Assembly: GCA_950106755.1 (NCBI GenBank)
Contig: OX467085.1
Coordinates: forward strand, 1 to 64,000
Length of the DNA: 64,000 bases
Direction of reading: 5' to 3'
DNA from: Climacium dendroides
Lineage: Eukaryota > Streptophyta > Bryopsida > Hypnales > Climaciaceae
Under the pieces are notes generated by a model. It did not search any database, had not been told where the DNA came from, and worked only from the letters and a program-made list of their open reading frames with translations. A program made the position numbers and the translations under genes. Shown here one piece after another: positions 24,587-39,137 of this stretch. Numbering within the stretch: position 1 is the first letter of the stretch; every line of letters starts with the position of its first letter.

Positions 24587-27500
24587 ATGTCCGAAAACAT
24601 AACACACAAGTTGCAAACCTTTGAAATAATCAGGATTCATGGAAAAATGAAGTTTAAGAGAACCCTATTGCTTCCCCACACTTTTTCAAGTGAAATGGGT
24701 TTAAAAAAAAGACACTCTCAAAATCATGCTATATTTAATGGAAACCAAACCAATACATTATATCGTTTTGACGTGGAAGCATGTCCGAAAACATAACACA
24801 CAAGTTGCAAACCTTTGAAATAATTAGGATTCATGGAAAAATGAAGTTTAAGAGAACCCTATTGCTTCCCCACACTTTTTCAAGTGAAATGGGTTTAAAA
24901 AAAAGACACTCTCAAAATCATGCTATATTTCATCGAAACCAAACCAATACATTATATCGTTTTGACGTGGAAGCATGTCCGAAAACATAACACACAAGTT
25001 GCAAACCTTTGAAATAATTAGGATTCATGGAAAAATGAAGTTTAAGAGAACCCTATTGCTTCCCCACACTTTTTCAAGTGAAATGGGTTTAAAAAAAAGA
25101 CACTCTCAAAATCATGCTATATTTCATCGAAACCAAACCAATACATTATATCGTTTTGACGTGGAAGCATGTCCGAAAACATAACACACAAGTTGCAAAC
25201 CTTTGAAATAATTAGGATTCATGGAAAAATGAAGTTTAAGAGAACCCTATTGCTTCCCCACACTTTTTCAAGTGAAATGGGTTTAAAAAAAAGACACTCT
25301 CAAAATCATGCTATATTTCATCGAAACCAAACCAATACATTATATCGTTTTGACGTGGAAGCATGTCCGAAAACATAACACACAAGTTGCAAACCTTTGA
25401 AATAATTAGGATTCATGGAAAAATGAAGTTTAAGAGAACCCTATTGCTTCCCTACACTTTTTCAAGTGAAATGGGTTTAAGAAAAAGACACTCTCAAAAT
25501 CATGCTATATTTAATGGAAACCAAACCAATAGTTTATATCGTTTTGACGTGGAAGCATGTCCGAAAACATAACACACAAGTTGCAAACCTTTGAAATAAT
25601 TAGGATTCATAGAAAAATGAAGGTTAAGAGAACCCTATTGCTTCCCCACACTTTTTCAAGTGAAATGGGTTTAAAAAAAAGACACTCTCAAAATCATGCT
25701 ATATTTAATGGAAACCAAACCAATACATTATATCGTTTTGACGTGGAAGCATGTCCGAAAACATAACACACAAGTTGCAAACCTTTGAAATAATTAGGAT
25801 TCATGGAAAAATAAAGTTTAAGAGAACCCTATTGCTTCCCCACACTTTTTCAAGTGAAATGGGTTTAAAAAAAAGACACTCTCAAAATCATGCTATATTT
25901 AATGGAAACCAAACCAATAGATTATATCGTTTTGACGTGGAAGCATGTCCGAAAACATAACACACAAGTTGCAAACCTTTGAAATAATTAGGATTCATAG
26001 AAAAATGAAGGTTAAGAGAACCCTATTGCTTCCCCACACTTTTTCAAGTGAAATGGGTTTAAAAAAAAGACACTCTCAAAATCATGCTATATTTAATGGA
26101 AACCAAACCAATACATTATATCGTTTTGACGTGGAAGCATGTCCGAAAACATAACACACAAGTTGCAAACCTTTGAAATAATTAGGATTCATGGAAAAAT
26201 GAAGTTTAAGAGAACCCTATTGCTTCCCCACACTTTTTCAAGTGAAATGGGTTTAAAAAAAAGACACTCTCAAAATCATGCTATATTTCATCGAAACCAA
26301 ACCAATACATTATATCGTTTTGACGTGGAAGCATGTCCGAAAACATAACACACAAGTTGCAAACCTTTGAAATAATCAGGATTCATGGAAAAATGAAGTT
26401 TAAGAGAACCCTATTGCTTCCCCACACTTTTTCAAGTGAAATGGGTTTAAAAAAAAGACACTCTCAAAATCATGCTATATTTAATGGAAACCAAACCAAT
26501 ACATTATATCGTTTTGACGTGGAAGCATGTCCGAAAACATAACACACAAGTTGCAAACCTTTGAAATAATTAGGATTCATGGAAAAATGAAGTTTAAGAG
26601 AACCCTATTGCTTCCCCACACTTTTTCAAGTGAAATGGGTTTAAAAAAAAGACACTCTCAAAATCATGCTATATTTAATGGAAACCAAACCAATACATTA
26701 TATCGTTTTGACGTGGAAGCATGTCCGAAAACATAACACACAAGTTGCAAACCTTTGAAATAATTAGGATTCATGGAAAAATGAAGTTTAAGAGAACCCT
26801 ATTGCTTCCCCACACTTTTTCAAGTGAAATGGGTTTAAAAAAAAGACACTCTCAAAATCATGCTATATTTCATCGAAACCAAACCAATACATTATATCGT
26901 TTTGACGTGGAAGCATGTCCGAAAACATAACACACAAGTTGCAAACCTTTGAAATAATTAGGATTCATGGAAAAATGAAGTTTAAGAGAACCCTATTGCT
27001 TCCCCACACTTTTTCAAGTGAAATGGGTTTAAAAAAAAGACACTCTCAAAATCATGCTATATTTCATCGAAACCAAACCAATACATTATATCGTTTTGAC
27101 GTGGAAGCATGTCCGAAAACATAACACACAAGTTGCAAACCTTTGAAATAATTAGGATTCATGGAAAAATGAAGTTTAAGAGAACCCTATTGCTTCCCTA
27201 CACTTTTTCAAGTGAAATGGGTTTAAGAAAAAGACACTCTCAAAATCATGCTATATTTAATGGAAACCAAACCAATAGTTTATATCGTTTTGACGTGGAA
27301 GCATGTCCGAAAACATAACACACAAGTTGCAAACCTTTGAAATAATTAGGATTCATAGAAAAATGAAGGTTAAGAGAACCCTATTGCTTCCCCACACTTT
27401 TTCAAGTGAAATGGGTTTAAAAAAAAGACACTCTCAAAATCATGCTATATTTAATGGAAACCAAACCAATACATTATATCGTTTTGACGTGGAAGCATGT

Positions 27501-28078
27501 CCGAAAACATAACACACAAGTTGCAAACCTTTGAAATAATTAGGATTCATGGAAAAATAAAGTTTAAGAGAACCCTATTGCTTCCCCACACTTTTTCAAG
27601 TGAAATGGGTTTAAAAAAAAGACACTCTCAAAATCATGCTATATTTAATGGAAACCAAACCAATAGATTATATCGTTTTGACGTGGAAGCATGTCCGAAA
27701 ACATAACACACAAGTTGCAAACCTTTGAAATAATTAGGATTCATGGAAAAATGAAGGTTAAAAGAACCCTATTGCTTCCCCACACTTTTTGAAGTGAAAT
27801 GGGTTTAAAAAAAAGACACTCTCAAAATCATGCTATATTTAATGGAAACCAAACCAATACATTATATCGTTTTGACGTGGAGGGATGTCCGAAAACATAA
27901 CACACAAGTTGCAAACCTTTGAAATAATTAGGATTCATGGAAAAATGAAGTTTAAGAGAACCCTATTGCTTCCCTACACTTTTTCAAGTGAAATGGGTTT
28001 AAAAAAAAGACACTCTCAAAATCATGCTATATTTAATGGAAACCAAACCAATAGTTTATATCGTTTTGACGTGGAAGC
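24587..28078 (+). repeat. Nine-monomer unit (1746 bp), two copies
   Basis: Both 24587 and 26333 carry AATAATCAGG. Thereafter the order repeats: C91T with AAGAAAAAG and AATAGTTTA at 25363 and 27109; CATAGAAAAATGAAGG (T67G) at 25557 and 27303; G63A with AATAGATTA at 25751 and 27497. All steps are 1746 bp, exactly 9 units. The second monomers differ (24781 has CATCG, 26527 has AATGG), and the last two positions of each copy differ. T67G first appears in the window at 25557. Confidence 0.87.
27691..27884 (+). repeat. Monomer with C101G (TTTTGAAG)
   Basis: C101G breaks the dyad and creates an in-frame TGA in the common open frame. The same allele recurs at 33123, 35257 and 40692, so a stop-bearing monomer has been amplified like any other. 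Confidence 0.9.
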
Positions 28079-28466
28079 ATGTCCGAAAACATAACACACA
28101 AGTTGCAAACCTTTGAAATAATTAGGATTCATGGAAAAATGAAGGTTAAGAGAACCCTATTGCTTCCCCACACTTTTTCAAGTGAAATGGATTTAAAAAA
28201 AAGACACTCTCAAAATCATGCTATATTTCATCGAAACCAAACCAATACATTATATCGTTTTGACGTGGAAGCATGTCCGAAAACATAACACACAAGTTGC
28301 AAACCTTTGAAATAATTAGGATTCATGGAAAAATAAAGTTTAAGAGAACCCTATTGCTTCCCCACACTTTTTCAAGTGAAATGGGTTTAAAAAAAAGACA
28401 CTCTCAAAATCATGCTATATTTAATGGAAACCAAACCAATACATTATATCGTTTTGACGTGGAAGC

Positions 28467-28660
28467 ATATCCGAAAACATAACACACAAATTGCAAACCT
28501 TTGAAATAATTAGGATTCATGGAAAAATGAAGGTTAAGAGAACCCTATTGCTTCCCCACACTTTTTCAAGTGAAATGGGTGTAAAAAAAAGACACTCTCA
28601 AAATCATGCTATATTTCATCGAAACCAAACCAATACATTATATCGTTTTGACGTGGAAGC
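28467..28660 (+). repeat. Monomer beginning ATATCC that fuses two downstream types
   Basis: It starts GCATATCC (G3A) like 31183 and 37973, and also has GGGTGTAAA (T115G) like 31377 and 38167. In the later HOR copies these two traits sit on consecutive separate monomers, so this unit looks like the product of an exchange that removed one unit length. The direction could be reversed. Confidence 0.78.
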
Positions 28661-31182
28661 ATGTCCGAAAACATAACACACAAGTTGCAATCCTTTGAAA
28701 TAATTAGGATTCATGGAAAAATGAAGTTTAAGAGAACCCTATTGCTTCCCCACACTTTTTCAAGTGAAATGGGTTTAAAAAAAAGACACTCTCAAAATCA
28801 TGCTATATTTAATGGAAACCAAACCAATACATTATATCGTTTTGACGTGGAAGCATGTCCGAAAACATAACACACAAGTTGCAAACCTTTGAAATAATTA
28901 GGATTCATGGAAAAATAAAGTTTAAGAGAACCCTATTGCTTCCCCACACTTTTTCAAGTGAAATGGGTTTAAAAAAAAGACACTCTCAAAATCATGCTAT
29001 ATTTCATCGAAATCAAACCAATACATTATATCGTTTTGTCGTGCAAGCATGTCCGAAAACATAACAGACAAGTTGCAAACCTTTGAAATAATTAGGATTC
29101 ATGGAAAAATAAAGTTTAAGAAAACCCTATTGCTTCCCCACACTTTTTCAAGTGAAATGGGTTTAAAAAAAAGACACTCTCAAAATCATGCTATATTTAA
29201 TGGAAACCAAACCAATAGATTATATCGTTTTGACGTGGAAGCATGTCCGAAAACATAACACACAAGTTGCAAACCTTTGAAATAATTAGGATTCATGGAA
29301 AAATGAAGGTTAAAAGAACCCTATTGCTTCCCCACACTTTTTCAAGTGAAATGGGTTTAAAAAAAAGACACTCTCAAAATCATGCTATATTTAATGGAAA
29401 CCAAACCAATACATTATATCGTTTTGACGTGGAGGGATGTCCGAAAACATAACACACAAGTTGCAAACCTTTGAAATAATTAGGATTCATGGAAAAATGA
29501 AGTTTAAGAGAACCCTATTGCTTCCCCACACTTTTTCAAGTGAAATGGGTCTAAAAAAAAGACACTCTCAAAATCATGCTATATTTAATGGAAACCAAAC
29601 CAATACATTATATCGTTTTGACGTGGAAGCATGTCCGAAAACATAACACACAAGTTGCAAACCTTTGAAATAATTAGGATTCATGGAAAAATAAAGTTTA
29701 AGAGAACCCTATTGCTTCCCTACACTTTTTCAAGTGAAATGGGTTTAAAAAAAAGACACTCTCAAAATCATGCTATATTTAATGGAAACCAAACCAATAG
29801 TTTATATCGTTTTGACGTGGAAGCATGTCCGAAAACATAACACACAAGTTGCAAACCTTTGAAATAATTAGGATTCATGGAAAAATGAAGGTTAAGAGAA
29901 CCCTATTGCTTCCCCACACTTTTTCAAGTGAAATGGGTTTAAAAAAAAGACACTCTCAAAATCATGCTATATTTAATGGAAACCAAACCAATACATTATA
30001 TCGTTTTGACGTGGAAGCATGTCCGAAAACATAACACACAAGTTGCAAACCTTTGAAATAATTAGGATTCATGGAAAAATAAAGTTTAAGAGAACCCTAT
30101 TGCTTCCCCACACTTTTTCAAGTGAAATGGGTTTAAAAAAAAGACACTCTCAAAATCATGCTATATTTAATGGAAACCAAACCAATACATTATATCGTTT
30201 TGACGTGGAAGCATGTCCGAAAACATAACACACAAGTTGCAAACCTTTGAAATAATTAGGATTCATGGAAAAATGAAGGTTAAGAGAACCCTATTGCTTC
30301 CCCACACTTTTTCAAGTGAAATGGATTTAAAAAAAAGACACTCTCAAAATCATGCTATATTTCATCGAAACCAAACCAATACATTATATCGTTTTGACGT
30401 GGAAGCATGTCCGAAAACATAACACACAAGTTGCAAACCTTTGAAATAATTAGGATTCATGGAAAAATAAAGTTTAAGAGAACCCTATTGCTTCCCCACA
30501 CTTTTTCAAGTGAAATGGGTTTAAAAAAAAGACACTCTCAAAATCATGCTATATTTAATGGAAACCAAACCAATACATTATATCGTTTTGACGTGGAGGG
30601 ATGTCCGAAAACATAACACACAAGTTGCAAACCTTTGAAATAATTAGGATTCATGGAAAAATGAAGTTTAAGAGAACCCTATTGCTTCCCTACACTTTTT
30701 CAAGTGAAATGGGTTTAAAAAAAAGACACTCTCAAAATCATGCTATATTTAATGGAAACCAAACCAATAGTTTATATCGTTTTGACGTGGAAGCATGTCC
30801 GAAAACATAACACACAAGTTGCAAACCTTTGAAATAATTAGGATTCATGGAAAAATGAAGGTTAAGAGAACCCTATTGCTTCCCCACACTTTTTCAAGTG
30901 AAATGGATTTAAAAAAAAGACACTCTCAAAATCATGCTATATTTCATCGAAACCAAACCAATACATTATATCGTTTTGACGTGGAAGCATGTCCGAAAAC
31001 ATAACACACAAGTTGCAAACCTTTGAAATAATTAGGATTCATGGAAAAATAAAGTTTAAGAGAACCCTATTGCTTCCCCACACTTTTTCAAGTGAAATGG
31101 GTTTAAAAAAAAGACACTCTCAAAATCATGCTATATTTAATGGAAACCAAACCAATACATTATATCGTTTTGACGTGGAAGC

Positions 31183-31376
31183 ATATCCGAAAACATAACA
31201 CACAAATTGCAAACCTTTGAAATAATTAGGATTCATGGAAAAATGAAGGTTAAGAGAACCCTATTGCTTCCCCACACTTTTTCAAGTGAAATGGGTTTAA
31301 AAAAAAGACACTCTCAAAATCATGCTATATTTCATCGAAACCAAACCAATACATTATATCGTTTTGACGTGGAAGC
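31183..31376 (+). repeat. Monomer with G3A (ATATCC)
   Basis: It starts GCATATCC and has CACAAATTGC and T67G. The upstream ATG of the common open frame is lost. The sister copy is at 37973. Confidence 0.88.
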
Positions 31377-33122
31377 ATGTCCGAAAACATAACACACAAG
31401 TTGCAAACCTTTGAAATAATTAGGATTCATGGAAAAATGAAGTTTAAGAGAACCCTATTGCTTCCCCACACTTTTTCAAGTGAAATGGGTGTAAAAAAAA
31501 GACACTCTCAAAATCATGCTATATTTCATCGAAACCAAACCAATACATTATATCGTTTTGACGTGGAAGCATGTCCGAAAACATAACACACAAGTTGCAA
31601 TCCTTTGAAATAATTAGGATTCATGGAAAAATGAAGTTTAAGAGAACCCTATTGCTTCCCCACACTTTTTCAAGTGAAATGGGTTTAAAAAAAAGACACT
31701 CTCAAAATCATGCTATATTTAATGGAAACCAAACCAATACATTATATCGTTTTGACGTGGAAGCATGTCCGAAAACATAACACACAAGTTGCAAACCTTT
31801 GAAATAATTAGGATTCATGGAAAAATAAAGTTTAAGAGAACCCTATTGCTTCCCCACACTTTTTCAAGTGAAATGGGTTTAAAAAAAAGACACTCTCAAA
31901 ATCATGCTATATTTCATCGAAATCAAACCAATACATTATATCGTTTTGTCGTGCAAGCATGTCCGAAAACATAACAGACAAGTTGCAAACCTTTGAAATA
32001 ATTAGGATTCATGGAAAAATAAAGTTTAAGAGAACCCTATTGCTTCCCCACACTTTTTCAAGTGAAATGGGTTTAAAAAAAAGACACTCTCAAAATCATG
32101 CTATATTTAATGGAAACCAAACCAATAGATTATATCGTTTTGACGTGGAAGCATGTCCGAAAACATAACACACAAGTTGCAAACCTTTGAAATAATTAGG
32201 ATTCATGGAAAAATGAAGGTTAAAAGAACCCTATTGCTTCCCCACACTTTTTCAAGTGAAATGGGTTTAAAAAAAAGACACTCTCAAAATCATGCTATAT
32301 TTAATGGAAACCAAACCAATACATTATATCGTTTTGACGTGGAGGGATGTCCGAAAACATAACACACAAGTTGCAAACCTTTGAAATAATTAGGATTCAT
32401 GGAAAAATGAAGTTTAAGAGAACCCTATTGCTTCCCCACACTTTTTCAAGTGAAATGGGTCTAAAAAAAAGACACTCTAAAAATCATCCTATATTTAATG
32501 GAAACCAAACCAATACATTATATCGTTTTGACGTGGAAGCATGTCCGAAAACATAACACACAAGTTGCAAACCTTTGAAATAATTAGGATTCATGGAAAA
32601 ATGAAGTTTAAGAGAACCCTATTGCTTCCCTACACTTTTTCAAGTGAAATGGGTTTAAAAAAAAGACACTCTCAAAATCATGCTATATTTAATGGAAACC
32701 AAACCAATAGTTTATATCGTTTTGACATGGAAGCATGTCCGAAAACATAACACACAAGTTGCAAACCTTTGAAATAATTAGGATTCATGGAAAAATGAAG
32801 GTTAAGAGAACCCTATTGCTTCCCCACACTTTTTCAAGTGAAATGGGTTTAAAAAAAAGACACTCTCAAAATCATGCTATATTTAATGGAAACCAAACCA
32901 ATACATTATATCGTTTTGACGTGGAAGCATGTCCGAAAACATAACACACAAGTTGCAAACCTTTGAAATAATTAGGATTCATGGAAAAATAAAGTTTAAG
33001 AGAACCCTATTGCTTCCCCACACTTTTTCAAGTGAAATGGGTTTAAAAAAAAGACACTCTCAAAATCATGCTATATTTAATGGAAACCAAACCAATACAT
33101 TATATCGTTCTGACGTGGAAGC

Positions 33123-33316
33123 ATGTCCGAAAACATAACACACAAGTTGCAAACCTTTGAAATAATTAGGATTCATGGAAAAATGAAGGTTAAAAGAACC
33201 CTATTGCTTCCCCACACTTTTTGAAGTGAAATGGGTTTAAAAAAAAGACACTCTCAAAATCATGCTATATTTAATGGAAACCAAACCAATACATTATATC
33301 GTTTTGACGTGGAAGC
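33123..33316 (+). repeat. Monomer with C101G stop allele
   Basis: It shares TTTTGAAG and GGTTAAAAGAAC with 27691 and 35257. It is preceded by a unit with CGTTCTGACG (T182C), as is 35257, so the pair 32929-33316 was copied together. Confidence 0.87.
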
Positions 33317-33704
33317 ATGTCCGAAAACATAACACACAAGTTGCAAACCTTTGAAATAATTAGGATTCATGGAAAAATGAAGTTTAAGAGAACCCTATTG
33401 CTTCCCCACACTTTTTCAAGTGAAATGGGTGTAAAAAAAAGACACTCTCAAAATCATGCTATATTTCATCGAAACCAAACCAATACATTATATCGTTTTG
33501 ACGTGGAAGCATGTCCGAAAACATAACACACAAGTTGCAATCCTTTGAAATAATTAGGATTCATGGAAAAATGAAGTTTAAGAGAACCCTATTGCTTCCC
33601 CACACTTTTTCAAGTGAAATGGGTTTAAAAAAAAGACACTCTCAAAATCATGCTATATTTAATGGAAACCAAACCAATACATTATATCGTTTTGACGTGG
33701 AAGC

Positions 33705-34868
33705 ATGTCCGAAAACATAACACACAAGTTGCAAACCTTTGAAATAATTAGGATTCATGGAAAAATAAAGTTTAAGAGAACCCTATTGCTTCCCCACACT
33801 TTTTCAAGTGAAATGGGTTTAAAAAAAAGACACTCTCAAAATCATGCTATATTTCATCGAAATCAAACCAATACATTATATCGTTTTGTCGTGCAAGCAT
33901 GTCCGAAAACATAACAGACAAGTTGCAAACCTTTGAAATAATTAGGATTCATGGAAAAATAAAGTTTAAGAGAACCCTATTGCTTCCCCACACTTTTTCA
34001 AGTGAAATGGGTTTAAAAAAAAGACACTCTCAAAATCATGCTATATTTAATGGAAACCAAACCAATAGATTATATCGTTTTGACGTGGAAGCATGTCCGA
34101 AAACATAACACACAAGTTGCAAACCTTTGAAATAATTAGGATTCATGGAAAAATGAAGGTTAAAAGAACCCTATTGCTTCCCCACACTTTTTCAAGTGAA
34201 ATGGGTTTAAAAAAAAGACACTCTCAAAATCATGCTATATTTAATGGAAACCAAACCAATAGTTTATATCGTTTTGACGTGGAAGCATGTCCGAAAACAT
34301 AACACACAAGTTGCAAACCTTTGAAATAATTAGGATTCATGGAAAAATAAAGTTTAAGAGAACCCTATTGCTTCCCCACACTTTTTCAAGTGAAATGGGT
34401 TTAAAAAAAAGACACTCTCAAAATCATGCTATATTTCATCGAAATCAAACCAATACATTATATCGTTTTGTCGTGCAAGCATGTCCGAAAACATAACAGA
34501 CAAGTTGCAAACCTTTGAAATAATTAGGATTCATGGAAAAATAAAGTTTAAGAGAACCCTATTGCTTCCCCACACTTTTTCAAGTGAAATGGGTTTAAAA
34601 AAAAGACACTCTCAAAATCATGCTATATTTAATGGAAACCAAACCAATAGATTATATCGTTTTGACGTGGAAGCATGTCCGAAAACATAACACACAAGTT
34701 GCAAACCTTTGAAATAATTAGGATTCATGGAAAAATGAAGGTTAAAAGAACCCTATTGCTTCCCCACACTTTTTCAAGTGAAATGGGTTTAAAAAAAAGA
34801 CACTCTCAAAATCATGCTATATTTAATGGAAACCAAACCAATAGTTTATATCGTTTTGACGTGGAAGC
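33705..34868 (+). repeat. Tandem 3-monomer duplication (582 bp) inside the HOR
   Basis: GTCGTGCAAGC; then C19G with AATAGATTA; then GGTTAAAAG with AATAGTTTA occur at 33705, 33899 and 34093 and again at 34287, 34481 and 34675. The step is 582 bp with no length change. Confidence 0.88.
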
Positions 34869-35256
34869 ATGTCCGAAAACATAACACACAAGTTGCAAAC
34901 CTTTGAAATAATTAGGATTCATGGAAAAATGAAGTTTAAGAGAACCCTATTGCTTCCCCACACTTTTTCAAGTGAAATGGGTCTAAAAAAAAGACACTCT
35001 AAAAATCATCCTATATTTAATGGAAACCAAACCAATACATTATATCGTTTTGTCGTGCAAGCATGTCCGAAAACATAACAGACAAGTTGCAAACCTTTGA
35101 AATAATTAGGATTCATGGAAAAATAAAGGTTAAGAGAACCCTATTGCTTCCCCACACTTTTTCAAGTGAAATGGGTTTAAAAAAAAGACACTCTCAAAAT
35201 CATGCTATATTTAATGGAAACCAAACCAATACATTATATCGTTCTGACGTGGAAGC

Positions 35257-35450
35257 ATGTCCGAAAACATAACACACAAGTTGCAAACCTTTGAAATAAT
35301 TAGGATTCATGGAAAAATGAAGGTTAAAAGAACCCTATTGCTTCCCCACACTTTTTGAAGTGAAATGGGTTTAAAAAAAAGACACTCTCAAAATCATGCT
35401 ATATTTAATGGAAACCAAACCAATACATTATATCGTTTTGACGTGGAAGC
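35257..35450 (+). repeat. Monomer with C101G stop allele
   Basis: It is the sister of 33123, 2134 bp (11 units) downstream, with the same following monomers (T115G, then A31T). Confidence 0.87.
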
Positions 35451-37972
35451 ATGTCCGAAAACATAACACACAAGTTGCAAACCTTTGAAATAATTAGGAT
35501 TCATGGAAAAATGAAGTTTAAGAGAACCCTATTGCTTCCCCACACTTTTTCAAGTGAAATGGGTGTAAAAAAAAGACACTCTCAAAATCATGCTATATTT
35601 CATCGAAACCAAACCAATACATTATATCGTTTTGACGTGGAAGCATGTCCGAAAACATAACACACAAGTTGCAATCCTTTGAAATAATTAGGATTCATGG
35701 AAAAATGAAGTTTAAGAGAACCCTATTGCTTCCCCACACTTTTTCAAGTGAAATGGGTTTAAAAAAAAGACACTCTCAAAATCATGCTATATTTAATGGA
35801 AACCAAACCAATACATTATATCGTTTTGACGTGGAAGCATGTCCGAAAACATAACACACAAGTTGCAAACCTTTGAAATAATTAGGATTCATGGAAAAAT
35901 AAAGTTTAAGAGAACCCTATTGCTTCCCCACACTTTTTCAAGTGAAATGGGTTTAAAAAAAAGACACTCTCAAAATCATGCTATATTTCATCGAAATCAA
36001 ACCAATACATTATATCGTTTTGTCGTGCAAGCATGTCCGAAAACATAACAGACAAGTTGCAAACCTTTGAAATAATTAGGATTCATGGAAAAATAAAGTT
36101 TAAGAGAACCCTATTGCTTCCCCACACTTTTTCAAGTGAAATGGGTTTAAAAAAAAGACACTCTCAAAATCATGCTATATTTAATGGAAACCAAACCAAT
36201 AGATTATATCGTTTTGACGTGGAAGCATGTCCGAAAACATAACACACAAGTTGCAAACCTTTGAAATAATTAGGATTCATGGAAAAATGAAGGTTAAAAG
36301 AACCCTATTGCTTCCCCACACTTTTTCAAGTGAAATGGGTTTAAAAAAAAGACACTCTCAAAATCATGCTATATTTAATGGAAACCAAACCAATAGTTTA
36401 TATCGTTTTGACGTGGAAGCATGTCCGAAAACATAACACACAAGTTGCAAACCTTTGAAATAATTAGGATTCATGGAAAAATGAAGTTTAAGAGAACCCT
36501 ATTGCTTCCCCACACTTTTTCAAGTGAAATGGGTCTAAAAAAAAGACACTCTAAAAATCATCCTATATTTAATGGAAACCAAACCAATACATTATATCGT
36601 TTTGACGTGGAAGCATGTCCGAAAACATAACACACAAGTTGCAAACCTTTGAAATAATTAGGATTCATGGAAAAATAAAGTTTAAGAGAACCCTATTGCT
36701 TCCCTACACTTTTTCAAGTGAAATGGGTTTAAAAAAAAGACACTCTCAAAATCATGCTATATTTAATGGAAACCAAACCAATAGTTTATATCGTTTTGAC
36801 GTGGAAGCATGTCCGAAAACATAACACACAAGTTGCAAACCTTTGAAATAATTAGGATTCATGGAAAAATGAAGGTTAAGAGAACCCTATTGCTTCCCCA
36901 CACTTTTTCAAGTGAAATGGGTTTAAAAAAAAGACACTCTCAAAATCATGCTATATTTAATGGAAACCAAACCAATACATTATATCGTTTTGACGTGGAA
37001 GCATGTCCGAAAACATAACACACAAGTTGCAAACCTTTGAAATAATTAGGATTCATGGAAAAATAAAGTTTAAGAGAACCCTATTGCTTCCCCACACTTT
37101 TTCAAGTGAAATGGGTTTAAAAAAAAGACACTCTCAAAATCATGCTATATTTAATGGAAACCAAACCAATACATTATATCGTTTTGACGTGGAAGCATGT
37201 CCGAAAACATAACACACAAGTTGCAAACCTTTGAAATAATTAGGATTCATGGAAAAATGAAGGTTAAAAGAACCCTATTGCTTCCCCACACTTTTTCAAG
37301 TGAAATGGGTTTAAAAAAAAGACACTCTCAAAATCATGCTATATTTAATGGAAACCAAACCAATACATTATATCGTTTTGACGTGGAGGGATGTCCGAAA
37401 ACATAACACACAAGTTGCAAACCTTTGAAATAATTAGGATTCATGGAAAAATGAAGTTTAAGAGAACCCTATTGCTTCCCTACACTTTTTCAAGTGAAAT
37501 GGGTTTAAAAAAAAGACACTCTCAAAATCATGCTATATTTAATGGAAACCAAACCAATAGTTTATATCGTTTTGACGTGGAAGCATGTCCGAAAACATAA
37601 CACACAAGTTGCAAACCTTTGAAATAATTAGGATTCATGGAAAAATGAAGGTTAAGAGAACCCTATTGCTTCCCCACACTTTTTCAAGTGAAATGGATTT
37701 AAAAAAAAGACACTCTCAAAATCATGCTATATTTCATCGAAACCAAACCAATACATTATATCGTTTTGACGTGGAAGCATGTCCGAAAACATAACACACA
37801 AGTTGCAAACCTTTGAAATAATTAGGATTCATGGGAAAATAAAGTTTAAGAGAACCCTATTGCTTCCCCACACTTTTTCAAGTGAAATGGGTTTAAAAAA
37901 AAGACACTCTCAAAATCATGCTATATTTAATGGAAACCAAACCAATACATTATATCGTTTTGACGTGGAAGC

Positions 37973-38166
37973 ATATCCGAAAACATAACACACAAATTGC
38001 AAACCTTTGAAATAATTAGGATTCATGGAAAAATGAAGGTTAAGAGAACCCTATTGCTTCCCCACACTTTTTCAAGTGAAATGGGTTTAAAAAAAAGACA
38101 CTCTCAAAATCATGCTATATTTAATGGAAACCAAACCAATACATTATATCGTTTTGACGTGGAAGC
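37973..38166 (+). repeat. Monomer with G3A (ATATCC)
   Basis: This is the third copy of the ATATCC unit. It differs from 31183 by carrying the C151A/C154G pair in place of CATCG, so the 3' part was exchanged while the 5' marker stayed. Confidence 0.86.
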
Positions 38167-38942
38167 ATGTCCGAAAACATAACACACAAGTTGCAAACCT
38201 TTGAAATAATTAGGATTCATGGAAAAATGAAGTTTAAGAGAACCCTATTGCTTCCCCACACTTTTTCAAGTGAAATGGGTGTAAAAAAAAGACACTCTCA
38301 AAATCATGCTATATTTAATGGAAACCAAACCAATAGATTATATCGTTTTGACGTGGAAGCATGTCCGAAAACATAACACACAAGTTGCAATCCTTTGAAA
38401 TAATTAGGATTCATGGAAAAATGAAGTTTAAGAGAACCCTATTGCTTCCCCACACTTTTTCAAGTGAAATGGGTTTAAAAAAAAGACACTCTCAAAATCA
38501 TGCTATATTTAATGGAAACCAAACCAATACATTATATCGTTTTGACGTGGAGGGATGTCCGAAAACATAACACACAAGTTGCAAACCTTTGAAATAATTA
38601 GGATTCATGGAAAAATAAAGTTTAAGAGAACCCTATTGCTTCCCCACACTTTTTCAAGTGAAATGGGTTTAAAAAAAAGACACTCTCAAAATCATGCTAT
38701 ATTTCATCGAAATCAAACCAATACATTATATCGTTTTGTCGTAGAAGCATGTCCGAAAACATAACAGACAAGTTGCAAACCTTTGAAATAATTAGGATTC
38801 ATGGAAAAATGAAGTTTAAGAGAACCCTATTGCTTCCCCACACTTTTTCAAGTAAAATGGGTTTAAAAAAAAGACACTCTCAAAATCATGCTATATTTAA
38901 TGGAAACCAAACCAATATATTATATCGTTTTGACGTGGAAGC

Positions 38943-39137
38943 ATGTCCGAAAACATAACAGACAAGTTGCAAACCTTTTGAAATAATTAGGATTCATGGA
39001 AAAATGAAGTTTAAGAGAACCCTATTGCTTCCCCACACTTTTTCAAGTAAAATGGGTTTAAAAAAAAGACACTCTCAAAATCATGCTATATTTAATGGAA
39101 ACCAAACCAATACATTATATCGTTTTGACGTGGAAGC
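38943..39137 (+). repeat. 195-bp monomer with +1 T (CCTTTTG)
   Basis: This is the first of eight type A monomers with four T in place of three at positions 34-36, together with C19G and G106A (CAAGTAAAA). The others start at 39526, 40109, 42244, 42827, 43216, 44575 and 44964. Each is 195 bp and out of the common frame. This copy still has T67; the others have T67G. Confidence 0.9.

Larger units (their letters stand above)
28079..38748 (+). repeat. HOR region with periods of 15, 10, 11 and 14 monomers
   Basis: Monomers with A31T (GCAATCC) occur at 28661, 31571, 33511, 35645 and 38361. The steps are 2910, 1940, 2134 and 2716 bp, all exact multiples of 194. Downstream order is kept: GTCGTGCAAGC (A185T, G190C) at 28855, 31765, 33705 and 35839; C19G with C170G at 29049, 31959, 33899 and 36033; T67G at 29243, 32153, 34093 and 36227. 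Upstream, G113A, then a unit preceding GCATAT, occur at 28079-28467, 30795-31183 and 37585-37973. Every unit is exactly 194 bp here. Confidence 0.88.
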
